DNA of 64,000 nt from Leptotrichia sp. oral taxon 221 (GCF_018128245.1 NZ_CP072378.1:682001-746000); one strand, 5' to 3'; positions 35,980 to 45,749 are shown, counted from the stretch's first letter. Program-made: numbers and translations. Notes: generated by a model not told the origin, from the sequence alone.

Positions 35980-36020
35980 AGTTAAGGTATTTAGATAAAT
36001 AATTTTGGAGGTAAAATAAT

Positions 36021-36299
36021 ATGTCAAAAAAAGAATTTGTAGATGCTTACGCAAAAGCAACAGGAGAAACTAAAAAAAGAGCAGAGGAATTAATTAATCA
36101 ATTTCTAGAAACAGTTGAAGAAGCTTTGGTTAACGAAGAAACAGTTCAATTTGTTGGATGGGGAACATTTGGAGTACATGAAAGAAAAGAAAGAGTAGGA
36201 AGAAACCCTCAAAGTGGAAAAGAAATCAAAATTGCTGCTAAAAAAGTAGTTAGATTCAAAGTTGGTAAAAAATTAGCTGATAAAGTAGCTGCTAAATAG
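36021..36299 (+). CDS. hup: HU-family DNA-binding protein
   Basis: A 92-residue histone-like protein. The N-terminal helical body SKKEFVDAYAKATGETKKRAEELINQFLETVEEAL and the GWGTFGVHERKERVGRNPQSGKEIKI beta arm with the RNPQSG tip are classic HU; the tip proline intercalates into bent DNA. It forms dimers that compact and bend the chromosome. Monocistronic, with its own promoter and a strong terminator, and GGAGG before the start. Confidence 0.97.
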   Translation: MSKKEFVDAYAKATGETKKRAEELINQFLETVEEALVNEETVQFVGWGTFGVHERKERVGRNPQSGKEIKIAAKKVVRFKVGKKLADKVAAK

Positions 36300-36318
36300 T
36301 TTTAAAACTTAATTGATA

Positions 36319-36365
36319 AAAACTATTTCAAGATGACAGTATTCATTGAGAAATAGTTTTTTTAT
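36319..36365 (+). terminator. Intrinsic terminator of hup
   Basis: AAAACTATTTC (36319-36329) and GAAATAGTTTT (36350-36360), 11-bp perfect stem with a 20-base loop, running into T. Confidence 0.8.
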
Positions 36366-36441
36366 TTATGTAATAATTCTATATAAATTATTAATTTTGA
36401 ATTGGCGAAAAAATGAGGTAGAATTGTACTGGAGGGAAAAA

Positions 36442-37734
36442 ATGTTAGTATATAATTTTTTGAGATATTTATTGTACATAGCAATATTTTTTGTATCGTT
36501 TTTTAATAAGAAATTATCGAGATTTATAAAAAAAAGATTGTTTCAAAATATTGAAAATAAAAACTTCTCTTCTAAAGATGTAATTTTAGTGCATATGTCT
36601 TCAGTTGGAGAGTTTAATTTATCGAAAGAATTGATTGAGGAGTTGCTACGAAAGGGAGAGAGAGTTTTAATTTCTGTTATGACTGATACAGGTTATAATG
36701 CTGTGAAAAAGGCATATGACAGTAATGAAAATGTAGAGATAATATATTTTCCTTTGGATGATTTGTTTGTTATAAAAAGAATATTTGAGAAATTTAATGT
36801 AAAAAAAGTGATAATTATCGAGACGGAAATATGGCCAAATCTTTATTATTTTGCACAGAAAAAGTCGCAATTGTATATTGTGAATGGTCGATTAACTGAA
36901 AAGAAAATGAAATCGTATTTAAAAATGAAATTTTTAGTAAAAAAAGTTTTGAATAGTGCGAAACGAATAATGGTTCAAAGTAAAGAAGATAAAGGGAGAT
37001 ATTTGCGATTGGGGATAAATGAGAATAAAATTAAGGTTTACAAAAATTTGAAGTATTCGATAAAATATGAAAAAATATCTGAGGAGAAAAAAGAAAAATA
37101 TTATCGGAATTGCGTGAATAGAGACAAAAAAATTATTGTTTGTGGAAGTACAAGACCAGGTGAAGAGAAAATATGGTTAGAGGTGTTTTCTGCAATAAAT
37201 AAGAATGATGAGTATCAATTGGTGATAGTTCCTAGACATTTGGAAAGAGTGCAGGAAATTGAAGATGAAATAAAGCGATTATTTTCAGAGAATGATTATG
37301 AATTGTTTTCTAAAATTCAGAATTTTGAATTAGAGGGGAATATCGACTCGGAAGATATTTTGAAAAGGAAAACAGATAAAAATGAAAAGAAAATTTTTGA
37401 GAAGAAAAAAATAGTTTTAGTTGATAAGATGGGAGTTTTGAGAGATTTTTATCAACTGGCAGATTATGTGTTTGTAGGAGGAACACTGGTTAATATTGGT
37501 GGTCATTCGATATTAGAACCGCTTTATTATAACAAAGTGCCGATTATTGGTAAATATTATCAGAATATTGAGGAAATTGTTAATGAGGCACGGAAAATGA
37601 ATTATGTGAAGATTGTTGAAAATGAAGATGATATTATAGAAAGTATAAAAAGTGAAGAGATTTTAGATACATCGAAGTTTTTTGAAAAAAATAATGAGCT
37701 TGAGAAGATTGTGAAAGAGCTTTATTGTGATTAA
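36442..37734 (+). CDS. waaA: 3-deoxy-D-manno-octulosonic acid (Kdo) transferase
   Basis: About 430 residues, normal for WaaA/KdtA. An N-terminal membrane anchor (LLYIAIFFVSFF) is followed by a GT-B glycosyltransferase: HMSSVGEFNLSKELIEELL, VKKVIIIETEIWPNLYYFAQKK (the ETEIWPN signature), GSTRPGEEKIWLEVF and FVGGTLVNIGGHSILEPLYYNK, where activated Kdo binds. It transfers Kdo from CMP-Kdo to lipid A precursor. The ATG at 36442 follows TGGAGGG; the upstream in-frame ATG at 36346 lies inside the hup terminator. Good evidence for an LPS-bearing outer membrane. Confidence 0.94.
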   Translation: MLVYNFLRYLLYIAIFFVSFFNKKLSRFIKKRLFQNIENKNFSSKDVILVHMSSVGEFNLSKELIEELLRKGERVLISVMTDTGYNAVKKAYDSNENVEIIYFPLDDLFVIKRIFEKFNVKKVIIIETEIWPNLYYFAQKKSQLYIVNGRLTEKKMKSYLKMKFLVKKVLNSAKRIMVQSKEDKGRYLRLGINENKIKVYKNLKYSIKYEKISEEKKEKYYRNCVNRDKKIIVCGSTRPGEEKIWLEVFSAINKNDEYQLVIVPRHLERVQEIEDEIKRLFSENDYELFSKIQNFELEGNIDSEDILKRKTDKNEKKIFEKKKIVLVDKMGVLRDFYQLADYVFVGGTLVNIGGHSILEPLYYNKVPIIGKYYQNIEEIVNEARKMNYVKIVENEDDIIESIKSEEILDTSKFFEKNNELEKIVKELYCD

Positions 37735-37789
37735 AATAAAAAAAAATCTTGTTGTTTAAAAATTAAAAGTTTTTGAGAAAGGAAGAGTT

Positions 37790-38518
37790 TTGGAAAATAA
37801 TATGGATGAAAAAAATGAAATGTTAAAAGATAAAAAAGGGAAGGAAATTTGGGAGTATTTTTTTGAGAAACCTAAAAAAAATTATAATAAGTATATGTTT
37901 GAAATGGTGAATTATCCAGATCATTTGATGTTTGATAATGAAGAAGTTGACAGCTATAAAGGTAAATGGAATGAGTTTTTTAATAATGAAAACGACATTT
38001 ATTTGGAAATTGGTTGTGGAAGTGGGAATTTTACGGTAAAAAATGCTGAGGAATTTTTAGATAGAAATTATATTGCTTTGGAATTGAGATTTAAAAGATT
38101 GGTGTTAGGAGCTAGAAAAGCTGAAAAAAGAGGATTAAAGAATATTTTGTTCATTAGAAAAAGAGGAGAAACTATTCTTGATTTTTTTGCAGAAAATGAG
38201 GTTAGTGGGGTTTATATTAATTTTCCTGATCCTTGGGAAGGTGAGGAACATAAAAGAGTTATCTCAGAAGGGTTATTTGATAAATTAGATGTTATTTTAA
38301 AAGAAAATGGGAAATTGTTCTTTAAAACAGATCATCAGCAATATTATGAGGATGTTTTAGAATTAGTAAATGGATTGGATAAATATGAGGTTGTTTATCA
38401 TACAGATGATTTGCATAATTCTGAAAAGGCATCTGAAAACATTAGGACTGAGTTTGAGCAAATGTTTTTAAGTAAACATAATATGAATATAAAATATATT
38501 GAAATTTTGAAAAAATAG
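37790..38518 (+). CDS. trmB: tRNA (guanine-N7-)-methyltransferase
   Basis: A 242-residue TrmB. SAM motif LEIGCGSGNFTVKNAEEF (about 66-83), YIALELRFKRLVLGARKAEKRGLKN, VYINFPDPW (catalytic Asp region) and the C-terminal TEFEQMFLSKHNMNIKYIEI are diagnostic. It makes m7G46 in the variable loop of tRNAs. The TTG at 37790 sits about 4 bases after AAAGGAAG and is preferred; the in-frame ATG at 37802 would be 16 bases away. Confidence 0.95.
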   Translation: MENNMDEKNEMLKDKKGKEIWEYFFEKPKKNYNKYMFEMVNYPDHLMFDNEEVDSYKGKWNEFFNNENDIYLEIGCGSGNFTVKNAEEFLDRNYIALELRFKRLVLGARKAEKRGLKNILFIRKRGETILDFFAENEVSGVYINFPDPWEGEEHKRVISEGLFDKLDVILKENGKLFFKTDHQQYYEDVLELVNGLDKYEVVYHTDDLHNSEKASENIRTEFEQMFLSKHNMNIKYIEILKK

Positions 38519-38550
38519 GGGATTAAAGGTGTTTTTTTGAGGTTTGGATT

Positions 38551-38567
38551 TTATAGTATGACTATAA
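38551..38567. promoter_or_regulatory. Perfect palindrome overlapping a -10 element before the DUF2339 gene
   Basis: TTATAGT-ATG-ACTATAA (7-base arms, 3-base centre) overlaps TATAAT at 38563-38568. A repressor operator is plausible; the -35 is poor. Confidence 0.4.
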
Positions 38568-38587
38568 TTTGAAAAAGGAGTTTTGCT

Positions 38588-41158
38588 ATGGTTGATAAGA
38601 TGAAAGAGTTGAAAAAGCTTGAGAACAAGTATAATGAAATGGAACAATTAAATTCGGAAATAAATTTAGTGATAAAAAGTTTAAAAAAATCAGCTGAAAT
38701 TAACCGTGAAAATGAGCTTCTTGAGGAAAAAGCTGAACTTGAAAAGAAATTAGTGGAAATCACTGAAAATTTGAAGAAAAAAGAAAAAGAGTTGGAAAAT
38801 TTTAAAAATAATAATTCTATTTTGATTGAAGAATTGAAGGATGCTAAGAGGGCAAAAACGAATAATGAAATAAATAAATTTCAGATATTTGTTGCGGATA
38901 AGGTGAATGTGGAGCTAGAAAAAGGAATAAATAAAAAAATTTCGGATTATTCTAAAACTATGAGTGAAAAAATAAAGATGACAGAAAAAGTTTTGGAAAA
39001 TGATTTTTCTGAAAATGCTAGAGTTCTAAAAAAGGAATTGGAAGATTTGAATGTGAAGATTGCGAAATTTGTGGAAGAAAGTAGTGAGAAAACAGAGACA
39101 CAAAAGCAATTTTTATTGGAAAATTCTTCGGTTTTTCATAATAAAATAAGAGAAGAAGCGAAAATGAAGGGGAATGAATTTTTATTTGAGAAAGAGAAAA
39201 CTAGATTTGTTTATGAAAAATTTATTGGGTTAAAAGGATTTAATTTTTTAGGAATAATTTCTATATTTTTAGGTGTATTTTTAATTTTTAGAACACAATT
39301 TGTGAAAATATTTTCAAATAATTATGTAAAAAGTACGGGTGCATATTTACTTGGAATGGCATTTTTATTTGTTGGAGAAAGATTTTATCAGAAAAATAAG
39401 AAACAATTTGCAGTTGGATTAATTGGTGGTGGGATTGGAATTTTATATTTGACGACTTTGCTTTCTACGATTCGTTTGAAATTGTTTCCGATGCCAGTGG
39501 GCCTTCTAATTTCGATAATATTGACAGCACTTGTAGTTGTATTGTCATTGAGATACGATAATCAAGTGATTGGAATTCTGTCGTTAATTGGTGGATATTT
39601 GCCGTATGGAGCGTATATTTGGATTAATAAAAGTAATGTTCAAATTTATTATTTGATTGTGTACTCGTTGATTTTACAGGGAACTGTGCTTGGAATTAGT
39701 TGGAAAAAAGATTGGATTGTAAATAAAATATTTGGATTTGTAATTGGAAGTTTCAATATGATTGGACTTGTGTATTATTTGAATAATAAACTAAATAAAG
39801 ATATAGTTGCGTTTGTATACATATTGATTTTTACAACTGCGTATACATTTATTTTCTTAAATTCTTATAAAAAAGAAAATAGGAAAATTAATTTTATAGA
39901 CTATTTTTTAGTAAGTCTAAATTTAATTGTAAAATTTTCGTTAATTTATAGTTTATTTGATAAAAATACACCGTCAATTGTGAAAACGGTATTAGTTGGT
40001 GGAGTTGGAATTATATACGGATTTTTTGGAGAAAAACTTAAAGAGAATAGAATTTCAAAAATATTTAATATTGTTGCACTTGGAAGTTTTATATTAATTA
40101 TTCCTTTGATTGTGCCGAAAAACTTGGTTGTATTGGCTTGGGGAATGGAAGCTGTTTTACTTTATTATTTATATAAAAAATATGAAAGTAAGGAGTTAAA
40201 ATATGGATTTTTGGCGATTTATTGTGTTGCCTTTCTAAGTGGATTCTTAATACGGGAAGCTCATTATTTTTTAGGAAATTTGCAAGATTTTATGAATATT
40301 TCACTTTCTTTTGTTGTTTATTTTATGTTAAGAGAAAAAATATATCATGGAATATTAAAAGTACTTCTAGGAGTTTTTAAGTACATAATTTTTATTTATA
40401 GCATGAGTTTTGTTTCAAATTTATTTTCAGATATTGTTTGGGATTTGAAAATAAAGGTTTTGGAAGATAGTATAAGTTTAATTAATAACGCAGTAATGCT
40501 AATAATACCAATAATAATATATCTTTTAAGAGAAGTTACATACAAAATGAAAAAATTAAATGATAAATTCAGTCTGAAGTTTTTGGTTATAATGGAGATT
40601 GTTTACTTAATGTTTATAAATTTATGTAATAATTTTCTTTTTATAGCGGATACGGAACCGTATCAAAAAACTTTGGGAGATATTGTAGGAATTATAATAT
40701 TAATTATAACGAATATTTATTTATTTGCTGCAACACGAACAGATTTTCATTTTTTAATTTTTAAAAAACCTGAAAAACATCATTTTTGGATTTTAGGAGA
40801 GATGATTTATATTTTACTTGTTTCAAATGTGATTATGGATAATTTAAATTTAGTTGGAGATGGATTGTATTTAAGTATTTTAGGACTTTTAATTTGTGGA
40901 TATCTGGTTTGGAAAGGATTTAAGACACCGAATAAAAATGTTAGAAGAATTGGACTTGGAATCGGAATCGTTTTTGTATTTAAGAGCTTTTTTGTAGATT
41001 TTATGAAATTTGATAGTTCGTTTAGATTAGTTGCATATTTTGTGATGGGAGCGATTTTGATTGGGACTTCTTACATCTATCAATCTGCATTAAAAAATTT
41101 AGATAAAGTTTTAAAAGAAGAAGTTGAAAAAAATAGCGAAAAAGAGAAAATTAAATAA
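38588..41158 (+). CDS. DUF2339 multi-pass membrane protein
   Basis: An 856-residue integral membrane protein. The first 200 residues are a charged coiled coil (KELKKLENKYNEMEQLNSEI onward) and residues about 215-840 contain some 20 hydrophobic helices in Gly-rich order (FNFLGIISIFLGVFLIFRTQFV, LGMAFLFVGERFYQKNKKQFAVGLIGGGIGILYLTT). That layout matches the DUF2339 family, whose function is not known. In other bacteria it is often next to DUF3999, as here (26 bases downstream). Confidence 0.82.
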   Translation: MVDKMKELKKLENKYNEMEQLNSEINLVIKSLKKSAEINRENELLEEKAELEKKLVEITENLKKKEKELENFKNNNSILIEELKDAKRAKTNNEINKFQIFVADKVNVELEKGINKKISDYSKTMSEKIKMTEKVLENDFSENARVLKKELEDLNVKIAKFVEESSEKTETQKQFLLENSSVFHNKIREEAKMKGNEFLFEKEKTRFVYEKFIGLKGFNFLGIISIFLGVFLIFRTQFVKIFSNNYVKSTGAYLLGMAFLFVGERFYQKNKKQFAVGLIGGGIGILYLTTLLSTIRLKLFPMPVGLLISIILTALVVVLSLRYDNQVIGILSLIGGYLPYGAYIWINKSNVQIYYLIVYSLILQGTVLGISWKKDWIVNKIFGFVIGSFNMIGLVYYLNNKLNKDIVAFVYILIFTTAYTFIFLNSYKKENRKINFIDYFLVSLNLIVKFSLIYSLFDKNTPSIVKTVLVGGVGIIYGFFGEKLKENRISKIFNIVALGSFILIIPLIVPKNLVVLAWGMEAVLLYYLYKKYESKELKYGFLAIYCVAFLSGFLIREAHYFLGNLQDFMNISLSFVVYFMLREKIYHGILKVLLGVFKYIIFIYSMSFVSNLFSDIVWDLKIKVLEDSISLINNAVMLIIPIIIYLLREVTYKMKKLNDKFSLKFLVIMEIVYLMFINLCNNFLFIADTEPYQKTLGDIVGIIILIITNIYLFAATRTDFHFLIFKKPEKHHFWILGEMIYILLVSNVIMDNLNLVGDGLYLSILGLLICGYLVWKGFKTPNKNVRRIGLGIGIVFVFKSFFVDFMKFDSSFRLVAYFVMGAILIGTSYIYQSALKNLDKVLKEEVEKNSEKEKIK

Positions 41159-41184
41159 AATTTACTTAAATGGAGTGAATGGAA

Positions 41185-42360
41185 ATGAAAAATATTAATA
41201 AATTGATAATTTCTTTATTTTTATTAACGGTAGCTCAAATTTTATCGAGTCAATACTATAAAGATATTAATTTAAAAGGGAATTTGAAATATAAACAATT
41301 CTATATAACAGAAGATATTTATGAAAACAGTAAAAATCATTTAGATGATATAAGAATAGTTGACAAAAATGGGAAAGAAGTTCCATTTGTGATTGAAAAT
41401 GAAGAAAGTCAAAGGAAACAAAGTGAGAATGTTGTTGCACAGGCAAAAATTTCTGAGAGAATTGTAAAAAGTGATAGAATTGAATTTGTTGTGAAATTTA
41501 ATTCGCAAAATCCAAATGAAGATTTAATTGGAAATATTTTAGAGATAATTTCAAAAGAAAATTTTTATACAAAATATGAGTTATTTGGAAGCTATAATGG
41601 TAAAAATTGGGATAAAATAGTAGCTGGAGAGATTTATAAAACACCTGATAAGCAGAATTTGACAATAAAATTTAATGAGAAAAAATATGAATACTACAAA
41701 ATTGTAACACCAATTGATAAGGGAAATATTTTTGATGAAGCGGTTTTGAAATATTTTAATCCAAAAACTGAAAGTGTGAAAATGGTTGAGACAAATTTGC
41801 CGTTTGAAGTTGAAGAAAAAGAAAAGACAACACTTTTAAAAATTAAAACAAAAAATTTGCCATTAAAAACGGTTAGTATCGATGTAGCAGATGATGAATT
41901 TCGTCGAGAATATAATGTTTCAGATGGAACGAAATATTACGAAAGTGGACATATTTTTAAAATTCCTGGATCTAAAAGTAGTTTGGAAATTAATGTTGAA
42001 GAAGTTTCTGGAGAAGATTCTATAATTATTGAAATTGAAAATGAAGATAATAAGCCACTAAAAATAAAAGGTATAAAAGGAAAATATATTTTGGAAAAAA
42101 TTGTATTTAAAGCTACAGAAAATGGTGGATACAAAATAATTTTCGGGAATGAAAATTTAGGAAAATTGAATTACGATTTGGCACAAATTAATGATATGAT
42201 AAAAGATAGAGATTTTGTAGATTTGGGAACTTTGAATAAGATTGAGGGCAAAGTAGCTAAAAATCCAAAAGATTTTTCAGTTTATTATAATATTTTTATT
42301 GGGATTATTGCTATTTTGTTAGTTGTATTTATGGCTCGAAAAATTGGGAAAAAGGAGTAA
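41185..42360 (+). CDS. DUF3999-like exported protein with C-terminal anchor
   Basis: About 391 residues. A signal peptide (MKNINKLIISLFLLTVAQILSSQ) is followed by a beta-rich part (DINLKGNLKYKQFYITEDIYENSKNHLDDIRIVDKNGKEVPFVIE) and a discoidin-like section (YTKYELFGSYNGKNWDKIV). A C-terminal helix (NIFIGIIAILLVVFMARKIGKKE) provides a membrane anchor. The layout and pairing with DUF2339 support DUF3999; function is unknown. ATG 41185 is preferred, as it is about 6 bases after GGAGTGA, while the ATG at 41179 abuts it. hipA-like gene follows 3 bases after the stop. Confidence 0.78.
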   Translation: MKNINKLIISLFLLTVAQILSSQYYKDINLKGNLKYKQFYITEDIYENSKNHLDDIRIVDKNGKEVPFVIENEESQRKQSENVVAQAKISERIVKSDRIEFVVKFNSQNPNEDLIGNILEIISKENFYTKYELFGSYNGKNWDKIVAGEIYKTPDKQNLTIKFNEKKYEYYKIVTPIDKGNIFDEAVLKYFNPKTESVKMVETNLPFEVEEKEKTTLLKIKTKNLPLKTVSIDVADDEFRREYNVSDGTKYYESGHIFKIPGSKSSLEINVEEVSGEDSIIIEIENEDNKPLKIKGIKGKYILEKIVFKATENGGYKIIFGNENLGKLNYDLAQINDMIKDRDFVDLGTLNKIEGKVAKNPKDFSVYYNIFIGIIAILLVVFMARKIGKKE

Positions 42361-42363
42361 ATT

Positions 42364-43629
42364 ATGAAAAAAATATATCAGCTAAAAAATAAAAATATTC
42401 CTTTAATAGATTTTTCATTTCAAGCAGAATTGACAGAGATGGGTTGGAGTGAGAAATTTGAAATTTTGTGGGTGAATGAAGAGCAAAAAAACATGTTACC
42501 GATATGGCTTGATTTAGAAGATGATGAATGTATAAAAAAATTTGTGAAAAGTAGGAAAATTCCAAATAATAGGAAACATAAGCAAGAATTAATGGAAGTA
42601 ATGAAAGAAGATAATTTAATGAGTTATGTAGATACAACGTTTGCATTGTCTTTGAATGATAGTTTTTGGATTATACCATTACCTATTGAAATTAAAGATC
42701 TTAATAAAAATTGTGTTATAAAAATTGGAGAAAATATTTCATTAGAAACTATAGAAAAAATTAATGAAGTGGGTGATAGTTTTAGATGGGAAGAGTATAA
42801 TCTTTATGAAAATAATTTTAATGAAAAAATTGGATTAATTGCTTTTGAGGGTGGTTCGTATAAAAGTGATGAATTTTTAAAAACGCCTGAATATACAACA
42901 GAAGGAATGTTAGAGAAACGTTGGATTAGAGAAAATGAAAAAATTTATTTAATTAAAGGAAGCTCGAATCTTTCTTATGATTATTATTTGCAATGTGATT
43001 ATGGCGGAATTGAGCCATATTTAGAATTTTATACAAATCAAGTTGAATCGCTTTTTGAGTTTGAAAGCATTAAATATGAGGTTTTTGAATATCGAAAAAG
43101 GTTAGTTTCCAAGTGTGAGTTGTTTACAAATGAGAATTTTGGTTATGTTCCGATGTATAAATTAATAGGAAATGAAAAAGAATATTTAAAAAAAGCGATT
43201 GAAATTTATGGGATAGAAAATTTTCAAGATTTAATGATTTTCGATGTAATTATTGGAAATACTGATAGGCATTTTGGGAATTTTGGTATGATTATTAATA
43301 ATGATACCAATAAAATTGTTAAAACGGCTCCAATTTTCGACAACGGACATTCTTTTTTGAATAATATTCCTCTAAAAGATTTAATGGAATTTCAAAAAAA
43401 AGAGATCGTAGAAAAATATATTTATGAAAAATCAACCCCATTTAATATCAGACTCATTGATATATTGAAGTTATATTTGAAAGAGAGACACATTAAGATT
43501 TTAGAAAAATTAATAGATTTTCAATTTGAAAAGCATCCAAAGTATAATGTAGAGGACGAGGCTTTGGAGATGTACGGTGAGTATGTAAAATTTGTTGCTA
43601 AAAAAGGGATAGAAATTTTAAAAAATTAA
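42364..43629 (+). CDS. HipA-like kinase-fold protein without HipB
   Basis: A 421-residue protein. The C-terminal half carries a HipA/CtkA-type catalytic core: VIIGNTDRHFGNFGMIIN (catalytic Asp and Asn loop, about residues 296-313) and APIFDNGHSFLNN (metal-binding Asp, about 322-334), with the nucleotide-binding GGSYKSDEF and IYLIKGSSNLSYD regions before it. The N-terminal 150 residues are unfamiliar. HipA kinases phosphorylate glutamyl-tRNA synthetase in toxin-antitoxin pairs, but no small HTH antitoxin gene is adjacent; instead it is the third gene of a DUF2339-DUF3999 operon. So a stand-alone protein kinase role is as likely. Confidence 0.75.
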   Translation: MKKIYQLKNKNIPLIDFSFQAELTEMGWSEKFEILWVNEEQKNMLPIWLDLEDDECIKKFVKSRKIPNNRKHKQELMEVMKEDNLMSYVDTTFALSLNDSFWIIPLPIEIKDLNKNCVIKIGENISLETIEKINEVGDSFRWEEYNLYENNFNEKIGLIAFEGGSYKSDEFLKTPEYTTEGMLEKRWIRENEKIYLIKGSSNLSYDYYLQCDYGGIEPYLEFYTNQVESLFEFESIKYEVFEYRKRLVSKCELFTNENFGYVPMYKLIGNEKEYLKKAIEIYGIENFQDLMIFDVIIGNTDRHFGNFGMIINNDTNKIVKTAPIFDNGHSFLNNIPLKDLMEFQKKEIVEKYIYEKSTPFNIRLIDILKLYLKERHIKILEKLIDFQFEKHPKYNVEDEALEMYGEYVKFVAKKGIEILKN

Positions 43630-43757
43630 AAAGTATATAAATTTAAGAGTTGAGTATAAGATAGTCATAGTTTTTGAGTTTTATTTTAAAGCAGTTTTAC
43701 TATATATAAATTGAAATATGAACTGAGTTTCAAAAAAGATAACTTTAGATATAGAAA

Positions 43758-43821
43758 AGGGAAAATCGTATAAGAATAGGAAAAATATAAATTTTGTTCT
43801 TATGAGAAATTCCCTTTTTTT
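43758..43821. terminator. Terminator between convergent HipA-like and histidine kinase genes
   Basis: Imperfect 19-base arms (43758-43776 and 43797-43815) with internal mismatches, followed by TTTTTTT on the plus strand and a shorter T-rich side on the minus. It can serve the convergent genes on both sides. Confidence 0.6.
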
Positions 43822-43907
43822 GTTGTGTACGCATTTACATAAAATTGTATATACAGTATTCTAAATAAGACTATTTTCTGTTTAAAAAGTAAATAAAAAT
43901 TTAAAAA

Positions 43908-45671
43908 TTATTTTAAATTTTGATACGGAAAATCAAATAAAAATAAAGTTCCTTTACCTAATTTACTAGTAGCTTTGACTTTTATATTATGTCTTTTAGC
44001 TATTTGTTGTGCAATATTAAGACCTAATCCCATTCCTTCTTTATTCTTTTGATCAGTCGATTTATAAAAACGATCAAAAATATTTTTGAGAGATTCTTCA
44101 GAAATTCCACAACCTTCGTCTTGAATATTTAATCTACAAAAAGTTTGATGGTCGCTTAGATTTAGTTTTATTTCTTTTCCTTCATCTGAAAATTTGATAG
44201 CATTATCAATGATAATTATTATCATTTGACGTATTCGCTGATAATCACCAGAAAAATAATATTCGTTATCGGTCGTAAACGAAATTTGAATGCTTTTTTT
44301 CTTAGCAAGTTGTCGCATACTTCTAACAGCATCATTTATTACAACAGGCAAATTAATTTCATTTTTCTGAATAGAAAAATCAGGATTTTGAAGTTTAGTC
44401 AAATCAATTAAATCATTAACTAAATGTTGTAAGTGAATACTGTCAGATAAAATTTGTTTGTGATATTCGGTTAATTTATCTTTATCTGTAATAATTCCAT
44501 CGCAAATTGCTTCGATTGAACCACGGATAACAGTAATTGGCGTTCTTAATTCATGCGAAATATTTGTAATAAAGTCACTTCTCATTTTTTCAAAACGCTC
44601 ACTTTCTTTTGAACTGATGTACAATCTTTCCGAAAGTTCATCCATCGTTCGAGCCAATTCTCCAATTTCATCTTTTTGTTTAACTTCCGTTTTAACATTG
44701 TAATTTCCTTTTTTTAAAAGTAAGGCGGTTTTTCGGATTTTGCTTAATGGTTTTGTAAAACTTAAAGAAAGTAATACAGCACTGATAATAGATAAAATTA
44801 AAGCAATAATGATGCTAATAATAAGCGTATAAATTCCACTTTTTAGAGAATCTGAAATATCAGAAACAGGAGCATGAAGCAGTACTGCTCCAACAATTGA
44901 ATTATCCTTTTTAGAAAAAATTGGTGCTGCAACTGTAATTGATTTATTATCTAAAAATTCATTGAAATTTTCAGTTGTATTAACCCTTCCATTCAAAGAT
45001 TCCTTTATTGCATTTTCCGCATTTGGTGGTAAACTTCTGTAGGATGTCGGTGCATCTGAATAATTGTGACCTTGTATAATATCGCCAGTTTTTGCATCCA
45101 CAAACCAAATTTCTCCCATTGCAATATCCTCAAACATTTTCATATTTCTTCGTCTTTCATGATGCGAATTTTCTGAAAACCCTTTGTTTTCCTTGCTTTC
45201 TATAGATTCCTCTTGAGAATTTTTATTAGTATCAAGAATTTCTTCATTAGTCATCAATTCTTCCTCAAAAAAATCATTTTGTGATGAAAGCAAATTAGAA
45301 TTTTCAAAAGTTAAATTTTTATTTTTGAAGGTTTCTAAATCTTTAATATTGAGAACAGGAGTATATTGTTCAAATTCAAATTTTTGTTTTTTTTCATAAA
45401 TTTTATCTTTTTTCTGAAAATTAGGGTCATCTGAAAGTCTTTTAGATAGCCTAAATTCTCGATCGCCATACCATAAAACTGAAATAGTATCAGCAATTTT
45501 TAGTGCTCTTTTTTCTAAAATAGCTTTATTAAAATTAATAGTATTTCTCACAAACATATAGGCAAACAAACTACCTAAAAATATAGAAAAAATCACAAGT
45601 GAAATTGTAAAATACAAAATCAGCTTATTAAGAATTTTGTTTTTTAAATTAATTTTCCTTAAAATTTTCAT
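43908..45671 (-). CDS. Sensor histidine kinase
   Basis: A 587-residue two-helix membrane kinase. TM1 is at about 17-40, an extracytoplasmic sensor about 41-278 and TM2 about 280-305. Then HAMP (about 306-360), the dimerisation helix with ITNISHELRTP (phospho-His373), and an HATPase domain with N box MIIIIIDNAIKFSDEG and G boxes DEGCGIS and GMGLGLNIAQQI. The sensor contains a long Glu/Asn/Lys-rich insert (about 85-180), which is unusual. The ligand is unknown. It lies 78 bases after the response regulator, in the same transcript. Confidence 0.94.
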   Translation of the reverse strand: MKILRKINLKNKILNKLILYFTISLVIFSIFLGSLFAYMFVRNTINFNKAILEKRALKIADTISVLWYGDREFRLSKRLSDDPNFQKKDKIYEKKQKFEFEQYTPVLNIKDLETFKNKNLTFENSNLLSSQNDFFEEELMTNEEILDTNKNSQEESIESKENKGFSENSHHERRRNMKMFEDIAMGEIWFVDAKTGDIIQGHNYSDAPTSYRSLPPNAENAIKESLNGRVNTTENFNEFLDNKSITVAAPIFSKKDNSIVGAVLLHAPVSDISDSLKSGIYTLIISIIIALILSIISAVLLSLSFTKPLSKIRKTALLLKKGNYNVKTEVKQKDEIGELARTMDELSERLYISSKESERFEKMRSDFITNISHELRTPITVIRGSIEAICDGIITDKDKLTEYHKQILSDSIHLQHLVNDLIDLTKLQNPDFSIQKNEINLPVVINDAVRSMRQLAKKKSIQISFTTDNEYYFSGDYQRIRQMIIIIIDNAIKFSDEGKEIKLNLSDHQTFCRLNIQDEGCGISEESLKNIFDRFYKSTDQKNKEGMGLGLNIAQQIAKRHNIKVKATSKLGKGTLFLFDFPYQNLK

Positions 45672-45749
45672 AAACTTCCTTAAATAAATATTTAAAATTT
45701 ACATTTTTTTGGAATGTATAAACCAGTCGAGTATTTTCAATTATAAAAA

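Noticed and set aside
36346-36441. Longer waaA starting at the ATG at 36346
   Set aside because: It would begin inside the hup terminator without a ribosome site; ATG 36442 has GGAGGG just before it and gives the normal length.
42364-43629. A HipBA toxin-antitoxin module
   Set aside because: No small helix-turn-helix gene is adjacent; the genes before it are DUF2339 and DUF3999 membrane proteins.
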